This document shows, in pieces, positions 1 through 9,725 of a stretch of DNA of 51,186 nt. The DNA is taken from NCBI GenBank assembly GCA_015680685.1, contig MNCI01001869.1, positions 1 through 51,186 of the forward strand. The letters are read 5' to 3'. The stretch comes from Gnetum montanum. Lineage: Eukaryota > Streptophyta > Gnetopsida > Gnetales > Gnetaceae. The notes below the pieces were generated by a model. It did not search any database and was not told the origin of the DNA. It saw only the letters and a program-made list of their open reading frames with translations. A program made the translations under genes and the position numbers. Position 1 is the first letter of the stretch, and each line of letters opens with the position of its first letter.

Positions 1-150
1 CATAACATGCAGTATTAATCACTTCAACCCAAAAATGGTAAGGAAGATTTTTTTTCATTCAATATAGTTCACCCCATTACATTCAAGGTTTTGTTCTTCC
101 TTTTGGTTATACTATTTTATTGAGGAGTCATTACAATAGAAAATTATTTT
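1..150 (-). pseudogene. Ty1/copia integrase fragment (C-terminal part of catalytic core)
   Basis: Reading the minus strand leftwards gives the copia integrase signature TPQ-stop-N, then KRKNKT, then a stretch ending LPYHFWVEVINTACY. This matches the family pattern TPQQNGVxERKNRTL...LPxxFWAEAVNTAxY. The Q of TPQQN is now TAA. The glutamate of the DDE triad (the E of ERKN) reads as lysine, so the enzyme would be dead even without the stop. The fragment runs off the left window edge. Nothing to its right can be assigned to the same element with confidence. The family match is seen directly; inactivity is inferred. Confidence 0.8.
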
Positions 151-533
151 CGACACCTTTGATTGGTAACAAAATTGCAATAATAATAATAATAAAATAG
201 CAATTAATAACATAATCGTAAGCATAAAAATAATAAAATTTTAGAAAGCAACATCAAAGAACCTTTGTCCACGAATTTGTGTTTCTAATGAGTGTGGGAA
301 TTTGACCACTTCAATGATGTAGGTCGAAATAAAAAGGCCTTGCATTCAGAGAACCAACCTAAAATCTTGAAACTGTGAGTAAAGAATTTATTATGTTCGC
401 AATAAAAAGGCTTTGCCTTGGAACAAACATAGTGGAACATCCTAAAACTGAAGATTCATCTCATAGAAAATCAAGATGTAAGTCAAAATGAAATGATAAG
501 CTTGCATTGTAAGGAAAATACACAAACTAAAAC
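151..533. other. No gene seen; short (AAT)n microsatellite
   Basis: AT-rich sequence without a supported reading frame. A short AAT run lies at about 178-194. Two similar phrases containing AATAAAAAGGC occur near 328 and 402. It may be leftover copia or spacer DNA, but no motif supports either. Confidence 0.5.
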
Positions 534-613
534 TGATTTCGAATTAACATGGTCATTGGGACAAACAAAAAATTGATTTCGAATTAACATGGTCATTGGG
601 ACAAACAAAAAAT
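534..613. repeat. 40-bp direct duplication
   Basis: Two identical 40-bp units at 534-573 and 574-613, each starting TGATTTCGAATTAAC, placed just left of the 69-bp array. The two arrays together look like local slippage or unequal-exchange duplication. Confidence 0.95.
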
Positions 614-630
614 TGAAACTGATCCCCAAG

Positions 631-906
631 ATTTTATTATGAAGGTAGATAAAAAAAACAATCTATTCCACAGGACAAAAAAGCAATTTATTACACAAGA
701 TTTTATTATGAAGGTAGATAAAAAAAACAATCTATTCCACAGGACAAAAAAGCAATTTATTACACAAGATTTTATTATGAAGGTAGATAAAAAAAACAAT
801 CTATTCCACAGGACAAAAAAGCAATTTATTACACAAGATTTTATTATGAAGGTAGATAAAAAAAACAATCTATTCCACAGGACAAAAAAGCAATTTATTA
901 CACAAG
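631..906. repeat. 69-bp minisatellite, four perfect copies
   Basis: Four identical 69-bp units at 631-699, 700-768, 769-837 and 838-906, each starting ATTTTATTATGAAGG. Because 69 is divisible by three and the unit has an open frame on each strand, the array yields spurious long frames on both strands (a repeated 23-residue peptide). No coding signal exists outside the array. Perfect identity implies recent expansion, or an assembly repeat. Confidence 0.95.
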
Positions 907-971
907 ACAGTACATTCATCTTATGAAGAATACATATAAAAATAAATTCAAGAAGGTGGCTAAGCAATACT

Positions 972-972
972 N
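972..972. other. Single-N join
   Basis: One undetermined base. Other single Ns in this window mark contig joins with duplicated ends. Here no duplicated flank is evident, so it may be a plain ambiguity or a join without overlap. Confidence 0.7.
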
Positions 973-1023
973 CTAGGAAAGGTAAGCTTCTCTTAGCTTC
1001 ATCAGTCCGTATGGCTATGGTGA

Positions 1024-1311
1024 GCTTTATGCCTTCTATGGCTCATCCTCCTATGGGAGTGGTCCAAAAAATTAACTAGATCCTCTAACACTTCATTTGG
1101 TTGGGGGGTAAGGGAGGAGATAAGCTCCACCTTGTTTGTTGAAAAAAAAGTACCTAGGCCTAAGATTGCGAAAGGCATTGTGCTGCTGATCTTCAAGGAC
1201 AAAGTTATGTTGGGGATGCAAAGACTAGCCAATTGACTAATGCCATGGGGGGAGAGACATGCACAGTGGATCAGCATTGTAAGGCAAAAGTACTAGCTAT
1301 GGGAGGCTAGG
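1024..1311 (+). pseudogene. Decayed reading frame of unknown family, left part (cut by element 1)
   Basis: From 1024 to 1311 one plus-strand frame runs 96 codons with only two stops, one TGA and one TAG. Both sit where tryptophan or glutamine would be expected after C-to-T decay. Motifs such as KGIVLLIFKDKVMLGMQRLAN and PWGERHAQW can be read. The frame ends exactly at the 5-bp target duplication CTAGG (1307-1311) of element 1. It resumes in the same phase at 30971, so this was one frame before insertion. I do not recognise the family. It could be the extra ORF of an older retrotransposon in plus orientation, or a degraded plant gene. The true start is not visible; the N at 972 and the minisatellite lie upstream. 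Confidence 0.6.
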
Positions 1312-2154
1312 TGATGAGTGGTTGAGGTACCCCTATGCCTAGCCATACAAATCACGAAGTGTTCAAGTGCAATCTAGTTGAATTATGTGGGCTCTATAGT
1401 TTTCTAGTGCACTAGTTCTCTAAGAAGTGAACTTTACATTGAGAATTTTCATTGCCTTCCCAACTACACTTGTGAAGCTCAAGGATATGGTTTAAGTGTA
1501 ATTAAGGCACATGATTTTTATTATTTTATATTTTATAGTTTTGGTACTTGAAATAAACAGGATAAGGAATAAAGTAATTTAATGTCTACTTTAATCTAAT
1601 TGGCTAACTATTGTTTACCTAGTCCTAACATAAGCATTCAATCCCACTTGTCATACACATCTTAAACACATATAATGTTGCTTAGTTACCAGTGCTGCTA
1701 GGGTTACCAAACACCATACACTTGCTTAAAGAAGTCATACTTATGTGTTTACTTAATCGCTATTTAACTTATCTTTCTTAATTACTTCATTCACTTAATT
1801 ATCGAAGAACATTGAATAAATAACTAAAAACATTAAATGCATGAATGAAATATTTAAACTATCCATAATGCTAGAAAGTTTATCAAGAAGCTTGTCTTTA
1901 TTGCTACACACACTGTCATGCTCAGGTACAAAAATTCTTGAATAAAGATCTGTATACTCAATGACTCTTGCTATGGGTACTCAAGAAAATATTATAGCTC
2001 TCAAATGTAAAAACTACAAGATCTTCACTATAACTATGATAAGATGATGCCTAAAAATGGTGGGTTGGCACATATTTATAGGCAAGAACAAACCCTACAT
2101 CGATGGGGCCTTGTCGACTAGGTCCCATCGATGGGGCTAATCCATGACTCATCA
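1312..2154 (-). repeat. Element 1 left (3') LTR
   Basis: 843 bp, starting TGATGAGTGG and ending GACTCATCA. It is colinear with 20908-21387 plus 30535-30965, with many transitions and a deletion relative to the right copy near its U3 end. In element sense (minus) U3 is at the right and U5 at the left. It lies next to the polypurine tract at 2155. Confidence 0.93.
2073..2081 (-). promoter_or_regulatory. TATA box of element 1 LTR
   Basis: The minus strand reads CTATAAATA about 80 bp inside the U3 end of the LTR. The same box is kept in the right LTR at 30832-30840. Its place and form fit a plant RNA polymerase II core promoter reading into the element. Confidence 0.7.
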
Positions 2155-2166
2155 TACCCCCACAAC
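2155..2166 (-). other. Polypurine tract of element 1
   Basis: The minus strand reads GTTGTGGGGGTA directly before the LTR start TGATGAGT, the expected place for plus-strand priming. Element 5 has the same GGGGGTA before its right LTR (39211-39217). Confidence 0.75.
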
Positions 2167-2499
2167 TAAATGAAACTTGTTCTTGAGTTCTTTAGAAAAT
2201 TAGGAATGTATGGGATCATTGACTAGTAGATAACATAATAAGACTACATGCAAAACTAAGTGCCTGGGTATACAAATAAACAAAATTACAAATTGTGGTG
2301 TTCATAATACAAAATTAAGCACCAAACAAAAATCAGAAAGCACGTCTTATGATTGTGTGAAGACAATTGAAAAGATCACACAATCCTAGGTAGTGGAGGC
2401 TCCTGAGGCTCTAATGGACCTTCTTCAGCTTCAAGCACATGTAGTGGTTGAGGCTATTTGGGCTATCTAGGTATTGCTGCAACTTCTAGTAGAAAATGA

Positions 2500-3735
2500 A
2501 AAGCATCCAGCAATGTTTTTATTTTCTCCTCCTTACTCTTGGGATCATGCACATCAATGCAACTTTGCCAATGTGGGCTAGAATGGGCACATCCCAAGAA
2601 TAGGGAATTGTTGGGAACAACTCCTTAGCATTGATGAACCATGTAACGAATTGTTTGTGTTCGATTTCAAATTCCCTAATTACATTTTGCAGCTCATAAT
2701 AATCATTCATTCTCCTAGCTATGTTCTTGCAATTGATAATTGATTAGTGAATCATGCCTTGAGAACTTTGAGTTTAGTGTTTGTCATCACAAGATTTTGG
2801 TTGGTATCCTTGTGGTGCTCGAACTTGGCCTTGTACAACATGTATGAGTTGGCCACTTTCTTTTCAAGTTCAAACTATAGTCATTCAGTAGTCAACATTG
2901 TCAGATTTACATATCAAAGATTAGCTAATCCCATATATTCTGTCATCTCTTCGATTTGCAACTTCTTCAGGCAGATCTCTTCTTTACTATAGGGACCTAT
3001 CCTATTAATGATAGGTTTCCATACTTTTCTTTCTTGCTAAAGTTTCTAGAGGGCCTCATTTACTTTTTCCTTATCTACATGAATATGTTTCTCATTCACC
3101 TTCTTCTACAAGCCAACTTGGACTCTATAGTGATTCTTGACTCTCTTAAATTTAAGAGCCTCATTTTTCCAAGTAGCAATTTCAATGGCAAATTTTTGGC
3201 ATAAGGCACGAAATTCCTCCATAGATAGATTGTGATTCTCTACTACCAATTTTCATAATTCCATGTTCATTTTGGTTAGCTACTCCTACTATTGATGAAT
3301 GAATTCCTTTATTTGTTATTTTTGTCCATCAACATTTTGTGGGCAATGATTTTCTACGATCAATGTTTCATTTTTCTGGCATATCTAGACCAAGTCCCTT
3401 TAAACTAAATAGGTCTTTGCTTCTACTATGGATTGGTTAAATATCGCTATCACCATTCCCTGCTCAACTTGTAAGCTGCTAAAAGGATTCATCTCTTGTT
3501 ATTGCAAGGTTGAGGAGTGCAGGGTTAGTAAAGCAGGCACAAAATTTAGCAACCTTTGTGACTAAGCATTGGTTTTTAGCTTTAGTAATTTCAAGTTGCC
3601 CTTCTAGAATGATACATTTGCTCTTTTCTTCAAGTTTCTTTGATGGGTTATAGTAATGTTATCCAAAAAATCAAAGATATCCAAAATTTGTTGCCCAATC
3701 CCCACTAGGTGGTCCAACAACTCTTCATGCTAGGC
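2500..3735 (-). pseudogene. Element 1 third ORF, distal part (coiled-coil-like, unknown function)
   Basis: The minus strand holds long stretches of coding-like sequence broken by stops that are mostly former Q or W codons. Readable pieces include SMEEFRALCQKFAIEIATWK and KKLQIEEMTEYMGLANL, and a Lys/Glu/Leu-rich composition suggests long helices or coiled coils. It is the continuation of 13523-14964, separated by the insertion of element 3. Its place after integrase and before the polypurine tract is that of the env-like or extra ORF of Athila-type gypsy elements. I see no signal peptide or clear membrane segment, so an envelope role is not supported. Downstream, 2167-2499 shows no frame. Confidence 0.55.
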
Positions 3736-4340
3736 TACACTGTGCTGTCCGAAATCATTAGCGTAAGGCTAGAAGAAAAAAGAATGCCTAAAGATCTTTG
3801 GAGAGATACAACAAGCCCTACCTTCACGTGAGGGAAAGTTGGAAAAATGAAGGTAGAGTACCTTGGATGGTCTGCACGCAAATCAAACCAGGACTTCCCC
3901 TAGCGTATGCAATGGCAGTGTGCTAGGTTATCATAAACAAACGTAAACAAATGCAAATGTAAACGTGAACAAGTGTGAACAAGGTGTAAATAGCGTAAAT
4001 AGAAATAATGTAAACTGTAAATATGATTGGCAAAAATGTAACTGTCTGTATTGATTGAAAATTACAAAGAAGTGCACTAGTCAAAACGTAGTTGCAGAAT
4101 GATTGCAAGGCAAACATTTAGCCCCGATGGGAATGCAGATGCTGGGAAGGTGTAGGTTTCTTGCTCCAAGGTGTCCAACTTGACCAAAGACTTGCTCAAC
4201 GTACAGGGTGGTGTTCCCAAGTTTCTTAGCATGACCAAGTTTGGTGCCCAACATTCTATGCTCTTGTGTGTTTCGAATTGCCAACCTTCTAGATCTTGAT
4301 GCCCCAAAATTGCCAACCATGGTTTAGTGTGATATTGGGG

Positions 4341-4350
4341 TATTTATGCA
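4341..4350 (-). promoter_or_regulatory. Probable TATA box of element 3 LTR
   Basis: The minus strand reads TGCATAAATACCCC here. The corresponding site of element 4 (47156-47165) reads CTTATAAATACCCC, which supports the assignment. The right LTR copy near 12171 has decayed to ATTAATAC. Confidence 0.5.
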
Positions 4351-4924
4351 GGTTTAAGTGTGGGATTCGAATCTATGTGGAAGATCCATGGTTTCCAAAT
4401 GTGGGAAATGCAGATCAGGAAAAAGGTGTGAATGTTTTGACCGGATGCATAGAATTTTACAATGTACAGGGTGCAGCATGATCAAGATCTCTTACGTCGA
4501 TGTGTGTAATCCACAGTGTAAGAGCTTGATATGCTAAAAAATGCAAAATTTACAAAGAATGTTAAAGTACAAGAGTGGATCTGGATGTTTGGCTTTCAGA
4601 TCTGTAGATCTGTGCTATTTTTGCTCTACCAAGGCCTCTAGTGTGCATGGATCTAGCTCTGGCATGTCTGCAGAGTGTCCTGGTGTCAGCATTTGGTGTC
4701 TAGCATCCCAGCGTCCCAGTGTCCCAATGTTTACGCTGTGCATACGCTGGTGTTAGCGTGCCAACGTGACCATCAGCGTGTCCAATGTTTATGATGTAGT
4801 TTGAGCCCATTTTTGACCTATGAGACTTATTTTTAGAGTGGATCTACATGCCTAAGTTTGAGAGGATTCTGCACATCTATTTTGAGCTGATTTAGAGGAT
4901 ATTTTGGCATACTTTTGGTTGGTC

Positions 4925-5525
4925 ATGCTATGGTCACGCTGCCCAACGTGACCTCAACATCACTAAATGTTTATGCCCTATTTTGAGCTGATTTTTGGAC
5001 ACTGATGCCTATTTGTTGAAGCTCAAATGCTACTTGCTCTCTAGGGTGTCCTGGATGCTAAATTTGACTCCATTTTACTATTTTTTTGGGCCCATTTGGT
5101 TTGGTCACGCTATGGTCACGCTGTACAGCGTGACCTCAGCATGACCAACTAAAAATTCTATGTTTGGGGCCCAAATTGTGATTTTCTGGAGCCCGTGAAT
5201 ATGTACAATTGTTTTCTAACTCCCAGGAGTTGAATTCATGTCAAAATTCTGCCTAGAGGTGTCTAAATTAAGCTGTTCTTGTTTGGTCATGTTGTGGTCA
5301 TGCTATGTAGTGTGACCTCAACATGACCAACTGAAAGTGGCTTAAAACATGTGATTTTGAGCATAAAATTCAAGGTTCTAGATGTTGGGAGTTGTAGGGG
5401 ACTCCGATGATGCTCAAGGGGGGTTTGCATGCCCAAATTTGGCCTGTTTGGACACGATTTTGGGGCTCCAATGTCTGGTCACGCTGTACACATGCTGGTC
5501 ATACATTGGGTAGTGTGACCAAAGT
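4925..5525. repeat. About 180-bp degenerate modules with palindromes inside the element 3 LTR
   Basis: Four blocks recur at about 4921, 5103, 5286 and 5473, spaced about 180 bp. Each ends in a palindromic cluster of GGTCACGCT and its complement, usually followed by CTCAGCATGACCAAC or similar. The block at 5114-5135 is a perfect 22-bp palindrome. The sister LTR repeats the pattern near 12745, 12914, 13098 and 13285. Sequence between the clusters is only weakly similar. The function is unknown. Confidence 0.65.
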
Positions 5526-5700
5526 GTATATCACCAAACTTGCACTTTTTTGGGGACCCTTGATTCTTGATGCTGAGACTGGTTGTAGTCATCTGTGGGC
5601 CCCTGGGGAACCTTGCTTACTCCATTTTGGGCCTTTTAAGGTTTCTTTGAAGGCTCACAAGTTGTCTAGAAGTGTTACTAAAATTTTTGTGGTGTTTCCA

Positions 5701-5760
5701 TTGGCCTCTCTTTGTTGACACCTGGAGGAATCTACCCGAGAGGCATCGACAAAGAAGTAA
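5701..5760 (-). other. Polypurine tract and adjacent hairpin of element 3
   Basis: Next to the LTR end the minus strand reads AACAAAGAGAGGCCAA, a purine-rich priming tract. The segments 5710-5722 and 5742-5754 are complementary over 12 of 13 positions, counting G-U pairs, and would form a stem just upstream of the tract. Element 4 has the same arrangement at 47930-47973. Confidence 0.6.
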
Positions 5761-5980
5761 AAAACACCAAGATTGACTTGACATCCAGCATTGTCTATTG
5801 GCCATGGCTGAATGTCATTGCACCATATTTAGGAGTACATGCAGGTTGTCATCGGGAGGGATCAAGGGTTGATCGTGGGGTCGTTTCGTCTAGACTGCGG
5901 GAGAGGGATGCTCTCTTGTGAACAAGTCATGTTGGTCCCTGTTGATAGCCAGTATCTAGTAGACTTGGAACCAAGCCATG

Positions 5981-6143
5981 GGAAGTGCATTCTTTGAAGA
6001 AATAGGACCCTTGTGCTATGTTTAAGGGAACTTGTTGTAAACAACCAAAGTCATGTGGTGAGGAAGTGCGTCCCTCGCAGAAATGAGACCCTTGTGCCAT
6101 GTTTAAGAGAACCTGTTGTCAACTACCAAAGCCACATAGTGAG
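5981..6143. repeat. 81-bp tandem duplication
   Basis: Two diverged 81-bp units starting GGAAGTGC at 5981 and 6062, within the 3' untranslated region of element 3. The rest of 5761-6720 has no supported frame. Near 6243-6290 it holds T-rich homopolymer runs. Confidence 0.8.
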
Positions 6144-6719
6144 ATGCAACATGATTGTTTAAGACATGAGTGTTTCCTTTAAGAAAACTACCTTCCTACC
6201 TAGGGCATGTATGGGAAGTGCCAATAGTCTTGTTGTGGACTTTTGTTTTTTTATTTTTTTTTGTTTTTTTAAAGAACATTTTTTTTAGTCTTGTATTCAT
6301 GCTTGTCATCATGTGCTGTGCATCGTTTTGTGTTGACACTACTTAGAGAGTTACAGTGAGCAACAACACATCGAGAGTTTTGGGGATGAATGGGATGTAA
6401 CTAAGGGATGGAGGATAGGGGATGCATTGGGAGTAAGAAATGTACTTGTGAACGATTTGATTGACGCAGTTGTAGGCATCAAGAACAATGTGGTACCTTG
6501 TCATCATGATGAAGTGCATTCGTGTGCGAATACCTCAGAGTGTCATCATACAAACACAACTCTAAGAAGATAAGAAAATCACAAGTGATGTTAGCGTAAA
6601 CACTTTAGACTTGAATGAAGTTGGTGCAATGGAGCCACCGTGTGGAGCTTCAAGCAAGAAAAATGTGGAACAACATCAGTTTTGCGTAGTAGGTTTTGAT
6701 GAGCATAGGTGGTTGAATG

Positions 6720-7460
6720 TAGTAGTAGATCCATAGGCCACTGATGATGTTGCTAGTGTATGGTCTTAGAAGACTATCATGGATTATTTTTATGTCATAA
6801 CCCATTGGATGTTGCTAGTTTATCATCGTAGCAGATGGTGTCATGCTAGTTTATAGTCTTGGTAGACTATGAAGAGGCAAGCTAGTTTATAGTCTTAGCG
6901 AACTCTGGCAGATGAGTGTGGTAGTTTAATGTCATGCTGGATGAGTCCTAGTTTATTATCATTTCATAAAAAGCTATGTGGTTTCAATTTATCGTCATAA
7001 CGCCAAGATGAATCTGTGGTATCAATTTACCATCATGCTGCCAGGACGAGTCTGTGGTATCAGCTTACTGTCATGATGCCAGGATGAGTTTGTGGTATCA
7101 GTTTACTATCATGATGCTAGGATGAGTTTGTGGTATCAGTTTGCCATCATGATGCCAGGACGAGGTGTGGATGCATGCACATACGTCTAAGTGATCCTAC
7201 AAAAGAAGGAACTAGAGAACACAATGTCAAGTAGTAACTACTAAAAACAAAACCTAAATGCACAAGAAAAATAGAAAAAAATGCAAAAAGCGATAGTTTA
7301 GGGCCTTTTCGGGCCATGTGTGGTAGTTTAGAGCCATACCAGGCCATGTGTTAGTTTAAGGCCTTTTCGGGCTATAGGCTAGTTTAAGGCCTTTTTGGGC
7401 TGTAGGCTAATTTAAGGCCTTTTCAGGCCATAGACTAGTTTATGGCCTTTTCGGGCCGCA
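6720..7460. repeat. Degenerate tandem repeats in the 3' untranslated region of element 3
   Basis: Two sets. From about 6740 to 7170, units of roughly 40-48 bp carry phrases such as GTGGTATCAGTTTACTATC and CTAGTTTATAGTC. From about 7280 to 7460, units of 30-45 bp carry TAGTTTAAGGCCTTTTCGGGC. Both resemble in layout the fresher 30-bp array of element 4 (49030-49690), whose units also centre on a TAGTTTAGCGTC-type phrase. They occupy the space where RT, RNase H and integrase would normally precede the 3' region. Confidence 0.75.
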
Positions 7461-7740
7461 TGTAAACGCATAAGCTAGTACAATGAAAAGGAAGGTGTCG
7501 TATGCACAATGAACAAAGGTGAAGAGTGGGTGGGGATCAAAAGTGTTTTTGGCCACAGGGGAGCCTTGATCGTGTGGTTGTTTCCTAGCCAGACGTGGGC
7601 TAGGAGGTGTGCTAGGTTTTGGTTGCTTTGGGAGGCTTTCGATTTTTACCACTTGTTTGGGCATTTTGGATCTAGGTGTTGCGTTTGTTGCCATGGGTGT
7701 TCCATTAAGAGACTCTTCTTTCAAGAATTGTGACATGTCT

Positions 7741-8230
7741 ATGTTGTGGATGGCTTGAAAGGGAGTGTTATCGCCATGTATGATGACTTGTCCACCTTTG
7801 TATGGAAGGTGGATTTCGTGATGTATCGATGAGGAAACAGCTTTTTATTAGGCTAACCAAGGTCTGCCAAGAATCATGTTGAAACTTGGCATCTTTTCTA
7901 TGACAGTGAACTCCACGTTGGTGGGGAATTGTTCTCGTGCTAGAAAGGCTAAGTTGATTGTTCCCTTAACTGTGACACGTGATCCGTTGAAGGATTTTAA
8001 ACATGTGTTTTTCATTGACATGATCTCTTCTGCCATGCTTAGTTTGTCGATGATGGAGTATAAAGCTATGTTTGTTGCTGCACCATCATCAATGTGCACT
8101 CTGCAAATGGTACATTGCCCAACACGTACGCTAATCGACAATGGAGCTATTGTGACATCCCCTCATTCAGGGTTGACTTTAATTGCATCGTCATAGAAGG
8201 CTAAGGTGTTTGAACCCAATCCTTGTGATG
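7741..8230 (-). pseudogene. Element 3 retropepsin (aspartic protease) region
   Basis: The minus strand from 8141 is open for 97 codons and shows a full retropepsin layout. The active site is VHIDDGAATN (the two Asp codons at about 8085-8090, family form DSGA or DDGA), followed by a flap-like GSRVTVKGTINL and the terminal ILGRPWL motif near 7851-7877. After two stops the frame continues with a stretch typical of the protease-RT linker (AVSSSIHHEIHLPYKGG), then is lost near 7440. The protease would cut the Gag-Pol polyprotein. The domain looks almost intact, but no RT follows it. Confidence 0.85.
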
Positions 8231-8239
8231 TGTGTTGTG

Positions 8240-9133
8240 AAATCATTGCATGGATGGATTCCTCATTTGTGGGATGTCCTCCATAACAGGAATGGATGCT
8301 AACATTTGAGCCATGGCTTTGTGGTGAGCGGCTGAAGTCATGACTAGGTCGTACAAGCTCATCATTGTGTTCTTCTGTTTGAGCATTTGTTTTACCTGGG
8401 CTAGTGCAGCTACGAAGTATGTGTTGTTGTTCATTGTGTTGGCTTTGGCTTCCTTCATGTGGGTTGAGGGATGGGCCTTTTGCATAGAGGGCTTGGGCCT
8501 AGTTTGCTTCAGATTAGGGGTAGGGGCCCCAATGTTCGATTGTTGCTTGCTTGGTGGGGCCTTTGTTTCGGCTGTGGATGTTGTTCGTTGTTAGTTTATC
8601 CTATTCTGCTACCATTTGGTAGGCTTACCTATGTTGTTGGCAAGATTGACTCTTGAGGGAGAAGAGATTAAGACATTACCTACAGTTGGGCTCTGGGTAG
8701 GTGAGGGGCCATCGCATGGTGACAGCTTTATGATAAATGGTAGTTTGGGAGGAGTCGGTGTTTGACTAGCTTGTTGTGGCACCTTGATGATGAAAGGTTT
8801 TTTTGCAGTTGTGGTCAGTGCATCATGCCAATTTAATCTCTTAGCAGACGATTGTGGTGGTACTTTGACCACGAAAGGTTTTGTAGGTGCTCGAGGTGGA
8901 ACTTGGATGACAATGGGAGGCCTCTTACTCGTGGAGGTGGAGGGGATTGTTGCCTTGCTAAGAGGCACATGGATCATGAAAGGTTGCCACAGAAGTTTGG
9001 GCTTACTCCCTATGCTAATGGAGTTTATGACATAGGAGGCATCATTTGTGCTAGGTTGACTTAGGGTGTTGATGTTGAGTTGGCCTCATTCTATCATTGT
9101 CTAAAGATCATCTTGTAAGGCACGACAGTTGTC
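8240..9133 (-). pseudogene. Element 3 Gag C-terminus and proline-rich linker before protease
   Basis: Reading leftwards from 9133 the frame continues the zinc-knuckle-like end of Gag (GHNTDNCRALQDDL). At 8977-8609 comes a proline-rich segment in which a motif of the type PFxxKVP recurs three to four times (PIVIQVPPRAP, PFVVKVPPQ, PFIIKVPQQ, LPFIIKLSP). Gypsy Gag-protease linkers of the Tat/Ogre type often have one such motif; here it is multiplied. Frameshifts separate the pieces. Confidence 0.65.
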
Positions 9134-9673
9134 GGTATTGTGACCGGACACTTGGTTGTAGTGAAAAAATTGATCTAACTTGAAGTGTCATGGGATAGGG
9201 GGTTCTTTTGGTGCTACTAAGGTGGGGTTCCTTAGTAGCTCACAGTACCTATCTTGTCTTCAGCGGGCATTCTCCACTACTTGTTTGTATTGGATTTGCC
9301 CAGTTTTAAGGAGTTTCTCTAGTAGTTCAGAGGGTTGTGTGGGTAGCGGTGTATACTNACAAGCACAAAAACAACAAACACTAGTACCAACCTACTTGCA
9401 ATGAGAGGGGCCATCCCAAGACCCAACTTTTAGCTCAAGGATCACTCTAAGTATACACCGCTACCCACACAACCCTCTGAACTACTAGAGAAACTCCTTA
9501 AAACTGGGCAAATCCAATACAAACAAGTAGTGGAGAATGCCCGCTGAAGACAAGATAGGTACTGTGAGCTACTAAGGAACCCCACCTTAGTAGCACCAAA
9601 AGAACCCCCTATCCCATGACACTTCAAGTTAGATCAATTTTTTCACTACCACCAAGTGTCCGGTCACAATACC
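9134..9673. repeat. 224-bp inverted repeat flanked by Ns (probable assembly artefact) in gag
   Basis: Arms 9134-9357 and 9450-9673 are reverse complements with about one mismatch, while everything else here is heavily diverged. Single Ns lie at 9358 and 9674. Gag reads on the minus strand in the left arm (family phrase YTPLP, then HYNQVSGHNT) and on the plus strand in the right arm and spacer. The block after 9674 (9675-9724) duplicates 9948-9997 exactly and ends in another N at 9725. This pattern fits a short contig placed in reverse with unmerged overlaps, not a biological palindrome. Confidence 0.8.
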
Positions 9674-9725
9674 NTTGTTGTACTTGGTTAACTGTGGGAG
9701 TATGATTCCCTTGGGTAAAGCTAAN

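Larger units (their letters stand above)
3741..5700 (-). repeat. Element 3 left (3') LTR
   Basis: 1960 bp, from TGTGCTGTCC to GTGTTTCCA, colinear with 11571-13517. In element sense it starts TGGAAACACC and ends GGACAGCACA. It contains several 60-100 codon open frames present in both LTR copies. Shared ancestry of the two LTRs explains these, and none shows a domain. Confidence 0.93.

Noticed and set aside
593-967. Long frames on both strands over the minisatellite
   Set aside because: They follow from the 69-bp unit being divisible by three; no coding signal outside the array.
4077-4320. 79-codon minus-strand frame in the element 3 LTR, also open in the right LTR (11908-12147), starting near the TATA box
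   Set aside because: The two LTRs were identical at insertion, so shared openness is weak evidence. A second overlapping frame is also open and no domain is visible.
7876-8196. 106-codon plus-strand frame
   Set aside because: Shadow of the protease on the minus strand.
9180-9627. Identical peptides encoded on opposite strands
   Set aside because: Product of the inverted contig block; also antisense to the true Gag reading in the left arm.
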